DNA of 64,000 nucleotides from NCBI RefSeq assembly GCF_030817355.1, contig NZ_JAUSZH010000001.1, positions 3,969,001 through 4,033,000 of the forward strand. Direction: 5' to 3'. A model generated the notes under the pieces. The model did not search any database, was not told the DNA's origin, and worked only from the letters and a program-made list of their open reading frames with translations. Position 1 is the stretch's first letter. Every line of letters starts with the position of its first letter. Below, in pieces: positions 46,490-56,554 of the stretch. The stretch is from Streptomyces sp. V1I1. Lineage in GTDB: Bacteria > Actinomycetota > Actinomycetes > Streptomycetales > Streptomycetaceae. The translations under genes and the position numbers were made by a program.

Positions 46490-48010
46490 TCAGTTGGCTC
46501 CCGGGTCTCCCGGGTTCCCCGTCGACGGCGTCGGGTCGTCGGTCGGCTCCGTGGGATCGGCCGTGGTGGGGTCGTCCGTCGGGTCGCCGGTCGGCTCCGT
46601 CGGGTCGGCCGTGGTCGGGTCGTCCGTCGGCGTCTGCGGATCGCTCGGCGTGAACGAGGGAGGGTCGGACGGTGTCCAGGACGGCTGCTCATCGTCGCCC
46701 GTGGGGCCCGGCTCCTCGCTCTGCTCCGTGTCCTCATCGGTCGGCGTCGGCGAGGCGTCCGGCGTCGACGGAGTCTGGGAGATTGTGGTGTTGTCCTTCG
46801 GGCTGTTGCCGGTGTTGCCCGCCTTGTCCAGCGCGAAGGCGACGCCCGCCGCGATGGCGATCACCGCGAGCACGGCGAACAGCCACATCTTTCCGCGGCC
46901 GCCGCCCTTGCCGTTCCGGCCGTCCCGGTTACCGCCGCCGTATCCGCCGTCGTTCGGGTTCATCGGCGGCAGGATCGGGCTCTGCGAGGTCTCGCCGTGC
47001 ACGGGGTGGTGCATCGCGGTCGGCCCGGTCGTCCCCATCGCCGGGGTGAATCCGCCGTCGTGCGTCTCTACGGGACCGGTGCCCCAGGTGCCGGTGTGGC
47101 TGCCCTGCTGCTGGAGCATCTGCAGCCCGTACTGCACCAGACCGCGCATCTCCTCCGCGCTCTGGAACCGGTCGTCCGGGTCCTTCGCGAGCGAGCGCAT
47201 CACCAGACCGTCGAGCTCCGGCGGCACCGCGTCGGAGACCTCGGACGGCGGCACCGGGATGTCCTGGACATGCTGGTAGACCACCGAGAGCGGGGTCTCG
47301 CCGGTGAACGGGGGCCGCAGGGCGAGGAGTTCGTAGAGCAGACAGCCCGTGGCGTACAGATCGGAGCGGTGGTCGACGGCCTTGCCCAGCGCCTGCTCGG
47401 GGGAGAGGTACTGCGGCGTGCCCATGACCATGCCGGTCTGGGTCATCGTCGACTGCGCGCCGTGCAGGGCGCGCGCGATGCCGAAGTCCATCACCTTCAC
47501 CGCACCGGAGTTGGTGATGATGACGTTCGCGGGCTTGATGTCACGGTGCACGATGCCGTGCTGGTGCGAGTAGGCGAGCGCCTCCAGCACACCGGAGACG
47601 ATGATCAGCGCCTGCTCGGGCGGCGGGGCCTCCGCGTTGACCAGCAGATCGCGGATGGTTCGCCCCTCGACCAGCTCCATCACGATGTACGGGACGGTCT
47701 GGCCGCCCACCACGTCCTCGCCGGAGTCGTAGACCGCGACCACGGCGTGGTGGTTGAGGCCGGCGACCGACTGCGCCTCGCGCGTGAAGCGGGCCTTGGA
47801 GACCGGGTCCTCGGCGAGGTCGGAACGGAGCAGCTTGACGGCGACCGTACGGCCGAGCCGTACGTCCTCCGCCGCGAACACCTCAGCCATGCCGCCGCGT
47901 CCGAGACGGTGCGTCAGGCGGTAGCGGCCGTCGCCGACCACTCCGCCGATGCCCCAGGAGTCCGCCGCATCCGGCACTCCACCGCCGCCTGCTTCGGGTT
48001 CGGGTGCCAT
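46490..48010 (-). CDS. Membrane Ser/Thr protein kinase with Pro/Thr-rich outer tail
   Basis: A 506-residue Hanks-type kinase. The P-loop is LGRGGMAEVF, the catalytic Lys VAVKLLRSDL, the catalytic loop VHRDIKPANV, then DFGIAR and TPQYLSPEQA. After the kinase domain (to about 300) come a Gly-rich linker, one membrane helix (MWLFAVLAVIAIAAGVAFAL) and about 90 residues of Asp/Pro/Thr-rich repeats with DDPTTADPTEPT present twice. No PASTA domain. ATG at 48010 is preferred; a longer start at 48088 adds a non-conserved leader. It is divergent from a second kinase 318 bp away. Confidence 0.92.
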   Translation of the reverse strand: MAPEPEAGGGGVPDAADSWGIGGVVGDGRYRLTHRLGRGGMAEVFAAEDVRLGRTVAVKLLRSDLAEDPVSKARFTREAQSVAGLNHHAVVAVYDSGEDVVGGQTVPYIVMELVEGRTIRDLLVNAEAPPPEQALIIVSGVLEALAYSHQHGIVHRDIKPANVIITNSGAVKVMDFGIARALHGAQSTMTQTGMVMGTPQYLSPEQALGKAVDHRSDLYATGCLLYELLALRPPFTGETPLSVVYQHVQDIPVPPSEVSDAVPPELDGLVMRSLAKDPDDRFQSAEEMRGLVQYGLQMLQQQGSHTGTWGTGPVETHDGGFTPAMGTTGPTAMHHPVHGETSQSPILPPMNPNDGGYGGGNRDGRNGKGGGRGKMWLFAVLAVIAIAAGVAFALDKAGNTGNSPKDNTTISQTPSTPDASPTPTDEDTEQSEEPGPTGDDEQPSWTPSDPPSFTPSDPQTPTDDPTTADPTEPTGDPTDDPTTADPTEPTDDPTPSTGNPGDPGAN

Positions 48011-48328
48011 CAGTCCTCGCCGTCGTAATCTGTCCGCGTGCGTACCGTGCCCGCGGGTGTTCGCTGTCGTCCTCGGGTGCTCTGCCACGTCACGCTACAG
48101 CCTTCGCGTGAGTGGCCTCTTTCGATGTGGACCGGCCATCAAACCCGCTGCCCGTGCGGCCATGCAAATTCCATGCTTTTCCTGTAACGCTTCCGAGACG
48201 CTTCCTATGCGTACGGTCACGGAACGGGCACCTGGCTTGACGTGCGGGACCCCTCGGGCAGACTTGCCCCAAAGAGCAACGGGATCATCGCGGGCCATCG
48301 GGCCTTGCGCCGAGGGGGATGCACAGTC

Positions 48329-49981
48329 ATGAGCCAGGACGGCGCACAGGGCCGCTATGCGGGTGGTTCGGTAGCGGGCGGCCGGTATCAGCTTCGCGAC
48401 CTGCTCGGCGAAGGCGGCATGGCCTCCGTGTATCTGGCGTACGACTCGGCGCTCGACCGCCAGGTCGCCATCAAGACGCTCCATACGGAACTGGGGCGTG
48501 AGCAGTCCTTCCGCGAGCGGTTCCGGCGCGAGGCGCAGGCGGTCGCCAAGCTGTCGCACACCAATATCGTCTCGGTCTTCGACACCGGCGAGGACGAGCT
48601 CGACGGCTCGCTGATGCCGTACATCGTCATGGAGTACGTCGAGGGCCAGCCGCTCGGATCCGTGCTGCAGGCGGACATTCAGCAGTACGGCGCGATGCCG
48701 GCCGACAAGGCGCTGAAGGTGACGGCCGATGTGCTGGCCGCGCTGGAGACCAGCCATGAAATGGGCCTGGTCCATCGCGACATCAAGCCCGGCAACGTGA
48801 TGATGACCAAGCGGGGCATCGTCAAGGTGATGGACTTCGGCATCGCGCGCGCCATGCAGTCGGGCGTCACCTCGATGACGCAGACCGGCATGGTGGTCGG
48901 CACTCCGCAGTATCTGTCGCCCGAGCAGGCGCTGGGGCGCGGCGTCGACGCACGCTCCGACCTGTACTCCGTCGGCATCATGCTGTTCCAGCTGCTGACC
49001 GGGCGGATCCCGTTCGACGCGGACTCACCGCTGGCGATCGCGTACGCGCATGTACAGGAGGAGCCGGTCGCGCCGTCCACGATCAACCGCTCCGTCACGC
49101 CGGCGATGGACGCGCTGGTCGCGCGGGCGCTGAAGAAGAACCCGAACGAGCGTTTTCCCAGCGCGGCCGCCATGCGCGACGAGTGCGCGCGGGTGGCGAG
49201 CGCCGGGCAGACGGGCGCGCCGGTGATCATCGTCGGCGCTCCCGCGGCGAGCGGCGCGGGGGTGGGTTCCACGGTGTTCCCGCCGCTGGATCAGTCGACT
49301 CCGGCGCCGCAGAGCGTGCAGACGCCCTACCAGCCGGGTCCGTACGGCCCGCCGACTCCGGCGTCGGCGCCCATGCAGGCGCCCATGCAGGGTCACACGC
49401 CGGCTCCGACGCCTCAGTACGGCTACCCGCACACGCCGCCCCCTCCCGCCTACCAGACTCCTGGGCCGGTGGCGTCGACGCCGCCGCCGTACAACATCGC
49501 GCCCCAGACGGGGGTTTCGGGCGGCAGCGGTGGCGGCGGCGGCAAGCGGAACATGCCGGTCATCGTGGGCGCGATAGTGGTGGCACTGCTGGCGGTCGGC
49601 GGCCTGATCACGGCGATCGCGCTGAACAAGGGCTCGGGGGACGGGGACAACGCGGGCGGCGACCCGAGCTCGAGCGAGTCTGCTGACTCCGGGGGACTGG
49701 CTCCGGACCGCACCCGGACGATCGATAAGACGAAGTGCTCGGACGCCACGGAGGACGGCACGGACCCGGCGAAGGTCCAGGCCCCCGACCTCCTCTACAA
49801 GGACCTTCTCTCGGTGAAGGAGTGTCTGCGGGCCGCCGGGTGGACCTGGAAGGTGACCGAGGTGGACAACCCTCAGTACCCCAAGGACGCCGTGGTCGAG
49901 CAGTACCCCGGCCAGGGGCAGGCCGTGGTGCCGGAGAACCAGGAGTTCGAGCTGCAGATCTCCACGGGCAAGTCGGGATAG
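48329..49981 (+). CDS. PASTA-type Ser/Thr protein kinase
   Basis: A 550-residue Hanks-type kinase. GEGGMASVYLAYD is the P-loop, VAIKTLHTEL the catalytic Lys, VHRDIKPGNVMM the catalytic loop, and MDFGIARAM the DFG. A Pro-rich juxtamembrane linker leads to one membrane helix (VIVGAIVVALLAVGGLITAI) and an extracellular C-terminal region with a single PASTA-like domain (LLSVKECLRAAGW ... VVEQYPGQGQAVV). Fewer PASTA units than in PknB. GAGGGGG precedes ATG 48329. Likely a cell-wall or stress signalling kinase. Confidence 0.93.
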   Translation: MSQDGAQGRYAGGSVAGGRYQLRDLLGEGGMASVYLAYDSALDRQVAIKTLHTELGREQSFRERFRREAQAVAKLSHTNIVSVFDTGEDELDGSLMPYIVMEYVEGQPLGSVLQADIQQYGAMPADKALKVTADVLAALETSHEMGLVHRDIKPGNVMMTKRGIVKVMDFGIARAMQSGVTSMTQTGMVVGTPQYLSPEQALGRGVDARSDLYSVGIMLFQLLTGRIPFDADSPLAIAYAHVQEEPVAPSTINRSVTPAMDALVARALKKNPNERFPSAAAMRDECARVASAGQTGAPVIIVGAPAASGAGVGSTVFPPLDQSTPAPQSVQTPYQPGPYGPPTPASAPMQAPMQGHTPAPTPQYGYPHTPPPPAYQTPGPVASTPPPYNIAPQTGVSGGSGGGGGKRNMPVIVGAIVVALLAVGGLITAIALNKGSGDGDNAGGDPSSSESADSGGLAPDRTRTIDKTKCSDATEDGTDPAKVQAPDLLYKDLLSVKECLRAAGWTWKVTEVDNPQYPKDAVVEQYPGQGQAVVPENQEFELQISTGKSG

Positions 49982-50006
49982 CCCGAGCCGCACCGCATCC
50001 TCAGGG

Positions 50007-50039
50007 ACGGCCCGGCACGCACTGCGCGTGCCGGGCCGT
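50007..50039 (+). terminator. Terminator of the PASTA kinase gene
   Basis: ACGGCCCGGCACGC (50007-50020) pairs with GCGTGCCGGGCCGT (50026-50039), loop ACTGC, followed by TCCCC. Confidence 0.85.
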
Positions 50040-50152
50040 TCCCCATTCCCCTCCCCCGAGATGCCGGAAATGTCAAGGCATGTGACGCTGAGTCCGATAT
50101 GGGCGACATCTCGGCGACTTCTCGGCGACTCGGCACGGGAGGGGGTCCCCCC

Positions 50153-50794
50153 GTGACTCCAATGCTCCGCACACGGTGCGCGATCGCGGTCGCCTCGCTC
50201 CTGGTACTGGCCACACCCCTTGCGTACGCCGAGGAGTCGGAGGCCCCCGACCGGACCCCGGCCGCCAGGCCTGCCGCCACACCTGCCGCCGCGCCGACCG
50301 CTTCCGCCTCCGCTTCGCTCGCGGGGCGGCAGGCCGGGGAGGGGCGGCAGAGGCCCGGACGGACTCCCCAGTCGCACAGCCCGGACGAGTCCGAGAGCCC
50401 AGACGGTGAGGGCCGCCCCGACCGTGAGCCGTCCGCCGCACGGTCCGCGTCGCCTTCCGAGTCCGACTCCGACTCCGCGTCCGCGTCTGTTTCCGCGTCT
50501 CGTTCCGCTTCGGCCACTTCGTCCCGTACCCGACCCTCCGCTCCGAAGCCCCCTTCTGCGGAGGACGAGGTACTCGAGACGGAGGAGCCGGAGGAGCAGG
50601 ATGAGGCCGAAGAGGCCGAGGAGTTCCCGGCGCTCTCGCCCAGCCCGACGCCACCCGCCGCCGCAGGTGACCAGGCACCCCAGGCACTGCCCGAGCCCGT
50701 CGTGCACCAGATCTCCCCGCTGTCACTGGGGGTCGGGATGGCGCTCATGGGGCTCGGAATCGGCTTCCTCGGCGTGCGGCTGCGGCGTCGTTGA
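50153..50794 (+). CDS. Ser/Ala/Pro-rich secreted, membrane-anchored protein
   Basis: A 213-residue protein. The signal peptide is RTRCAIAVASLLVLATPLAYAEE, with cleavage likely after AYA (shown by region only). The mature part is low-complexity: Ser/Ala/Glu-rich with SDSDSASAS-type runs, then an acidic Glu block. A C-terminal helix (SLGVGMALMGLGIGFLGV) followed by RLRRR anchors it in the membrane. It resembles cell-surface stalk proteins; no function is recognised. GTG at 50153 follows GGGAGGGGG. Confidence 0.75.
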   Translation: MTPMLRTRCAIAVASLLVLATPLAYAEESEAPDRTPAARPAATPAAAPTASASASLAGRQAGEGRQRPGRTPQSHSPDESESPDGEGRPDREPSAARSASPSESDSDSASASVSASRSASATSSRTRPSAPKPPSAEDEVLETEEPEEQDEAEEAEEFPALSPSPTPPAAAGDQAPQALPEPVVHQISPLSLGVGMALMGLGIGFLGVRLRRR

Positions 50795-50842
50795 TCTTCT
50801 CGTCCTCCTCAGGATGGAGGCACAGGCTCCGCCTCTCGATGG

Positions 50843-50882
50843 TTGGCGGCGGTCGGCATACCCGGTATACATACCGAGTATG
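50843..50882 (+). promoter_or_regulatory. padR promoter with autoregulatory palindrome over the start codon
   Basis: TTGGCG (50843-50848), a 17-bp spacer and TATACA (50866-50871) form a good promoter; the predicted start point coincides with the ATG at 50880. A 26-bp dyad from 50857 to 50882, with half-sites CATACCCGGTAT and CATACCGAGTATG, matches its complement at 22 of 26 positions and covers the -10 and the initiation codon. This is the expected arrangement for autorepression by PadR. Confidence 0.75.
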
Positions 50883-51623
50883 TCCATCCGCCACGGGCTC
50901 CTTGCCCTCCTTGAGCACGGCCCTCGCTACGGCTCCCAGCTCCGTACGGAGTTCGAGTCGCGCACCGGAGCCACCTGGCCGCTCAACGTCGGTCAGGTCT
51001 ATACGACCCTCAACCGCCTGGAGCGCGACGGCATGGTCGCCCAGGGCGGCGATGACGACGCGGGCCATGCGCTCTACGTCATCACCGATGCCGGGCGCAC
51101 CGAGCTGAAGAGCTGGTTCGCGACGCCGGTGGACCGCAGCAGCCCGCCCCGTGACGAGCTGGCGATCAAGCTCGCGATGGCCGTCGGTGCGCCCGGCGTG
51201 GACATCCGTGCCGTCATCCAGTCCCAGCGCCACCACACCGTGAAGGCGATGCAGGACTACACCCGGCTCAAGGCGCAGGCGCTGGCCGCGATCGAGGGCG
51301 GGGGCTCGCAGGAACGCGACGACGTGGCCTGGCTGCTCGTGCTGGAACAGCTGATCTTCCAGACGGAGGCGGAGGCGCGCTGGCTCGACCACTGCGAGGT
51401 GCGGCTCATCCGGATCTCCGCGGCGGCCGGTCGGGGCGCGGACCGCGGAGCGGAGCACACGACGGCCGCGTCCCTGCTCGGCACCCCGGCGGGGCGGGCG
51501 TCTTCGGCGTCTTCGGCGTCTCCGACGTCTCCGACGGAGCCGCCATCGGCAGGCTCGGAGGGCCCGGCATCGCCGGCGGCGCCGTCAGGCTCGGCGCGCG
51601 CACGGCCCGCGCCGCCGACGTAG
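50880..51623 (+). CDS. PadR family transcriptional regulator
   Basis: A 247-residue regulator. The PadR winged HTH occupies residues 1-85 (MSIRHGLLALLEHGPRYGSQ, then LNVGQVYTTLNRLERDGMVA). The helical dimerisation region (about 90-185) ends RWLDHCEVRLIRI, and the last 60 residues are a Ser/Ala/Pro-rich disordered tail. There is no Shine-Dalgarno and the -10 lies 8 nt upstream, so the mRNA is probably leaderless. It is followed by an ABC/FtsX exporter, which it very likely represses. Confidence 0.92.
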   Translation: MSIRHGLLALLEHGPRYGSQLRTEFESRTGATWPLNVGQVYTTLNRLERDGMVAQGGDDDAGHALYVITDAGRTELKSWFATPVDRSSPPRDELAIKLAMAVGAPGVDIRAVIQSQRHHTVKAMQDYTRLKAQALAAIEGGGSQERDDVAWLLVLEQLIFQTEAEARWLDHCEVRLIRISAAAGRGADRGAEHTTAASLLGTPAGRASSASSASPTSPTEPPSAGSEGPASPAAPSGSARARPAPPT

Positions 51624-51797
51624 CCCGCCGAACGCCGCCTACGTAGCCCGCCGAACACCGCCGAGCCGGCTCCGTCCACCGAACGCAGCCGGCTCAGTCC
51701 ACCGAAACGTCTCGCTCGCCCAGCTCTCCCAATCTCCGTACATCCGCTCGCGGCATCCAGCCGCTCGTACACCGTCCGTCCAAAGGGGGACCCTTCC

Positions 51798-52555
<758 letters not shown>

Positions 52556-52559
<4 letters not shown>

Positions 52560-55420
52560 ACAGTTGGTACCACTCCTGGCGGGCCGCGATCCGGATCGCC
52601 CGCCGCGACGCCTGGCGCTCCAAGGGACGCAGCTTCCTCGTCCTCGCCATGATCGCCCTGCCCATCCTCGGCGTGAGCGCCGCGGATCTGACCCTGCGCA
52701 GCGCCGAACTGTCGACCGAGCAGAGCCTCGAGCGCTCGCTGGGCGCCGCCGACGCACGGCTGAACGACCCCGGCATGGGCGGGGTGCCCCTCATGCAGAC
52801 CCCCGACGCCAACAGCTCAACGCCGGTGGGGGACTTCGAGAACAAGCCGTATCCCGAGGGCAAGACCGACGTCAGCAAGGCACTGCCCACCGGCGCCAAG
52901 TCCCTGACGGACTCGCTGGGTTCGGGCAAGCTGCACACCACGCACGGTCTGCTGAACACTGAGATCCGTGAGCTGAAGGCCTCGGACCCGTTGGCCAAGG
53001 GCATCGTGGTCGTCGATCACGGCCGGCTCCCGCAGAAGGCAGACGAGGTCGCCGCGACCACACACTTTCTGGAGACCAGCGGTCTGAAGGTGGGCTCCAA
53101 GCTCACGGCCCGCGGACTCGACCGTGAGTACAAGATCGTCGGCGCCTACGAACTCCCCGACGCACTCGACACCGACCAGGTCAACGCGCTGCCGGGCGCG
53201 CTCCTCGCCCCGCTCGACAAGGCTCTGGAAAAGGCCGGGCTGCCCGCGACCGAGGCGAGCACCACGCATCTGGTGAGCGTTCCCGGTGGTTTCACGTGGA
53301 ACATGGTCAAGGAGGCCAACGCCAAGGGCGTAACGGTCAATTCGCGCGCCGTGGCCCTCGACCCGCCCGCCAAGTCCGACGTTCCGATCTACCAGCAAGA
53401 GGGCTGGGGCGATTACGAGGAGAGCACGGCGGCCAAGGCCGCGGCGCTCGCCGCGGTCGGTACCGTCGTCGGCCTCGCGATGCTGGAGATCTGCCTGCTG
53501 GCAGGGCCCGCCTTCGCGGTCGGCGCGCGTCGCTCCCGCCGCCAGCTCGGTCTGGTCGGCGCGAACGGCGGCGACCGCCGCCATATCCGCGCCATCGTCC
53601 TCGCCGGTGGCCTGGTGATCGGCGTCGCCGCGGCAGTGGTCGGCACGGTCCTCGGCCTGCTCCTCACCTTCGCGCTTCAGCCGCTGCTCGAGGACTACAT
53701 GGGCCAGCGCTTCGGCAGTTTCGACGTACGGCCGCTGGAACTTCTCGGCATCGGGCTGCTCGCCGTACTCACGGGCCTGATGGCCGCGATCGTCCCGGCC
53801 ATCACCTCGTCCCGCCAGTCCGTGCTGGCCTCGCTCACCGGCCGTCGGGGCGTACGCAAGAGCAGCCGGGTACTGCCGGTGATCGGCCTGATCGCGGTCG
53901 GGCTAGGCGCGGCGATCGCGCTCTACGGCTCTGTGATGACCGACCAGTACATCGTTGTCGCGGGCGGCAGCGCCATTGCCGAGCTGGGCGTGGTCGCGCT
54001 GACCCCCGCTCTGGTGGGCCTGTTCGGCCGGGCAGGACGCATCCTGCCGCTCTCCCCGCGGCTCGCGCTTCGGGACGCGGTACGCAACCGTGGCCGTACG
54101 GCTCCCGCCGTGGCCGCGGTGCTGGCCGCCGTCGCGGGCACCGTGGCCGTGGCGACGTACGCCGCGAGCGACGACGCCCAGGGCAGGGCGCAGTACGAGG
54201 CACGCCTCCCGCACGGCGCGGTCTCGGTGATGCTGGACGAGGCCGGCGGCCGTGACGTTCCGGCGGTGCGCGCCACCGTGCAGAAGATGCTGCCCATCGA
54301 CCTGCGGGCCGATGTGGACCGGATCTCGGTCGGCAAGACCAACTGCTCGATGTACGGCGGCGGGGAGAGCTGCGGCCGCTACGAGGTAGTGGTGCCCAGG
54401 GCAAACCAGTGCCCGCTGTGGATGACCGACCCGGCCCACCCGGACGGGGACCCCTCGGCGAAGTTCGACAAGGCCGAGCGCCGCAAGCTCGCCGACGACT
54501 GGCGCTGCAAGGAGCTCCCGGGCGGCGGAAGCTATGTCGACGGCGGTGTGCTGGTCGGTGACGCGAAGCTGCTGAAGGTGCTCGCGATCAACGACGCTGC
54601 GGCCGAGAAGGCGCTGGCGGCGGGGCAGATCGTGTCGTTCGACAAGCGCAACGTCGACACCAAGGGCAAGATCGGCATCCGTCTGATCACCGACACCAGG
54701 AAGGCAGACGAGGCCGCGCAGAAGGGCAAGGACGCGCCGGGCGAGATCAAGGCGTTCACCGCGCACCAGGTCGCGGGTGAGCCCAATTCGTACGGCGTCG
54801 CGATGATCCTGCCGCCTGCCGCGGCGAAGTCGGCGGGCATGAGCACGGTGCCGTTCGGGGCGTACTACTCGACGGACAAGATGCCGAGCAGCGAGCAGCG
54901 CCAGAGGCTGGACGGCGAGCTCGACAAGACCGGCTCGGACATCAACCTCCATGTCGAGGAGGGCTACACCAGCGAGAACAGCATCATCCTGCTGGCGCTG
55001 ACCGTCTTCGCCGGGCTGATCACGATCGGCGCGGCCGGTATCGCCACCGGCCTGGCCCAGGCGGACGCCGAAGCCGACCTGAAGACGCTGGCGGCTGTGG
55101 GCGCGCCGCCACGGGTCCGCAGGACGCTCAGCGGATTCCAGTGCGGTGTGGTGGCCGCGATGGGTGTGGTCCTTGGCTCGGCGGCGGGTGTCCTGCCCGC
55201 GATCGGGCTACGGCTCACCGAGAAGCGCGAGCAGATGAAGTGGTACCGGGAAGCGATGGACCAGGGCTACGGCTCGCTCAACTCGGTGCCGCACGTACCG
55301 ATCATCGTGCCCTGGGAGACCCTGGCCGCGCTGCTCGTCGCGGTCCCGGTCGGCGCGGCGCTGCTGGCGGCGCTGGTGACCCGCTCCCGCGGCGCGCTGT
55401 CCCGCCGCGAAGCGACCTGA
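52556..55420 (+). CDS. FtsX-type ABC transporter permease
   Basis: A 954-residue permease with two FtsX-like membrane units. The N-terminal helix (SFLVLAMIALPILGVSAADLTLRSAEL, by region) is followed by an extracytoplasmic domain to about residue 280. Three membrane helices lie at about 295-430, another group at 440-530. A second large outer domain (about 540-800) contains a Cys pair (NCSMYGGGESCGRY), and three terminal helices close the protein. Similar MacB-like systems expel peptides or drugs or act on the envelope. Start is GTG overlapping the ATPase stop by 4 bp. Confidence 0.92.
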
Positions 55421-55538
55421 TCGGCTTAGCCAGGCGTATCCGGCCATATCCAGCGGCTTTGCGCCCCCGTACGAGGGTGGATCACCCTTGTACGGGGGCA
55501 CACCGTGTGGTGAGGCACAGGTGCGAGAGAATGGCGGC

Positions 55539-56082
55539 ATGGAGATGCCGAGGAATGAACGGTCGCAGGAGAGCCCCCACATTCTTGTCGTGGGACAGGA
55601 CGGGATGGCACTCGGCGGCGGTGACGGTGACGACGAGTCGCGCGAGGTCCCGGTGACGGAAATGGTGGAACAGCCTGCCAAGGTCATGCGCATCGGCAGC
55701 ATGATCAAGCAGCTGCTGGAGGAAGTCAGAGCAGCACCTCTGGACGAGGCGAGCCGGGTCCGCCTCAAGGAGATCCACGCCAGCTCGGTCAAGGAGCTGG
55801 AGGACGGCCTCGCCCCCGAACTGGTCGAGGAACTCGAACGTCTCTCGCTGCCCTTCACCGACGAGGCAATTCCCTCCGAGGCTGAACTGCGCATCGCGCA
55901 AGCACAGTTGGTGGGTTGGCTGGAGGGCCTCTTCCACGGAATCCAGACGGCCCTGTTCGCGCAGCAAATGGCGGCCCGCGCCCAACTCGAACAAATGCGC
56001 AGAGCACTCCCCCCCGGGAGCCCCGCACGAGGACGACGAGGGCGGCCAGCACGGAGCGATCCGCTCGGGACCGTATTTGTAG
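55539..56082 (+). pseudogene. bpa: Bacterial proteasome activator (Bpa/PafE) gene, frameshifted at a C7 run
   Basis: The N-terminal 155 codons are a typical Bpa: MEMPRNERSQESPHILVVG, then VMRIGSMIKQLLEEVR and LVGWLEGLFHGIQTALFAQQ, helices that form a dodecameric ring on the 20S proteasome. After MRRALPPG a run of seven C (56009-56015) shifts the frame. Removing one C restores an acidic tail ending SGPYL and a stop at 56080-56082, giving 180 residues. The GPYL-like C-terminus is the proteasome-docking motif of the family. As written, the protein would instead read through into repeats. An upstream GTG (at 55521) is an alternative start. Confidence 0.88.
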
Positions 56083-56540
56083 GGGTCGCAGGGGTACTGC
56101 GTACGGCGCTGGGGGTACTGCGTACCCCCAGCGCCGAGCCAATTTCGCGACTGGGTACCGAAAGCCCGCGCCGCCACCCAGAGGCCCGCCGGGGGGCGAA
56201 GCCCTCGCCGCCACCCCGGTGCCCGCGGGGGGCGAAGCCCGTGCCGCCACCTCAGCGGCGGGGGTCACACGCCGCCAGCCCTAGCTGGCATGGCGGTCGG
56301 GGTCCGAGATCCGCGCCCGCCCTCAGTCCGCGCCGACAGGGGCGGCCGGGGGCAAAGCCCGCGCCGCCACCCTCAAGCGGGGCCCGCGCCGTGCGGCGCA
56401 GCCTGCACGGCAGCCGGGGCGTGGGGGTACGCAGTACCCCCAGCATTCAAGGGCGGGCGGGTGGGACAACCAGGCCCGCACCCCGCACCCCGCACCCCGA
56501 ACCCCCGCCACGCGGCGCACCACACCGCAGCCAGGACGTG
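56083..56540. repeat. Non-coding GC-rich repeat region downstream of bpa
   Basis: 458 bp with no credible gene. At least four dispersed copies of a unit like GGGGGCGAAGCCCGCGCCGCC occur between 56165 and 56370. GGGGGTACTGCGTACCCCC (about 56111-56129) and GGGGGTACGCAGTACCCCC (about 56423-56441) are palindromes of one type, and GCACCCC is tandemly repeated near 56478-56500. Open frames here arise from GC bias. The first palindrome is embedded in the terminator listed next. Confidence 0.7.
56105..56135 (+). terminator. Hairpin downstream of bpa
   Basis: GGCGCTGGGGGTAC (56105-56118), loop TGC, GTACCCCCAGCGCC (56122-56135): a perfect 14-bp stem 23 nt after the restored bpa stop. Confidence 0.75.
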
Positions 56541-56554
56541 AACCGCGGGCCCGC

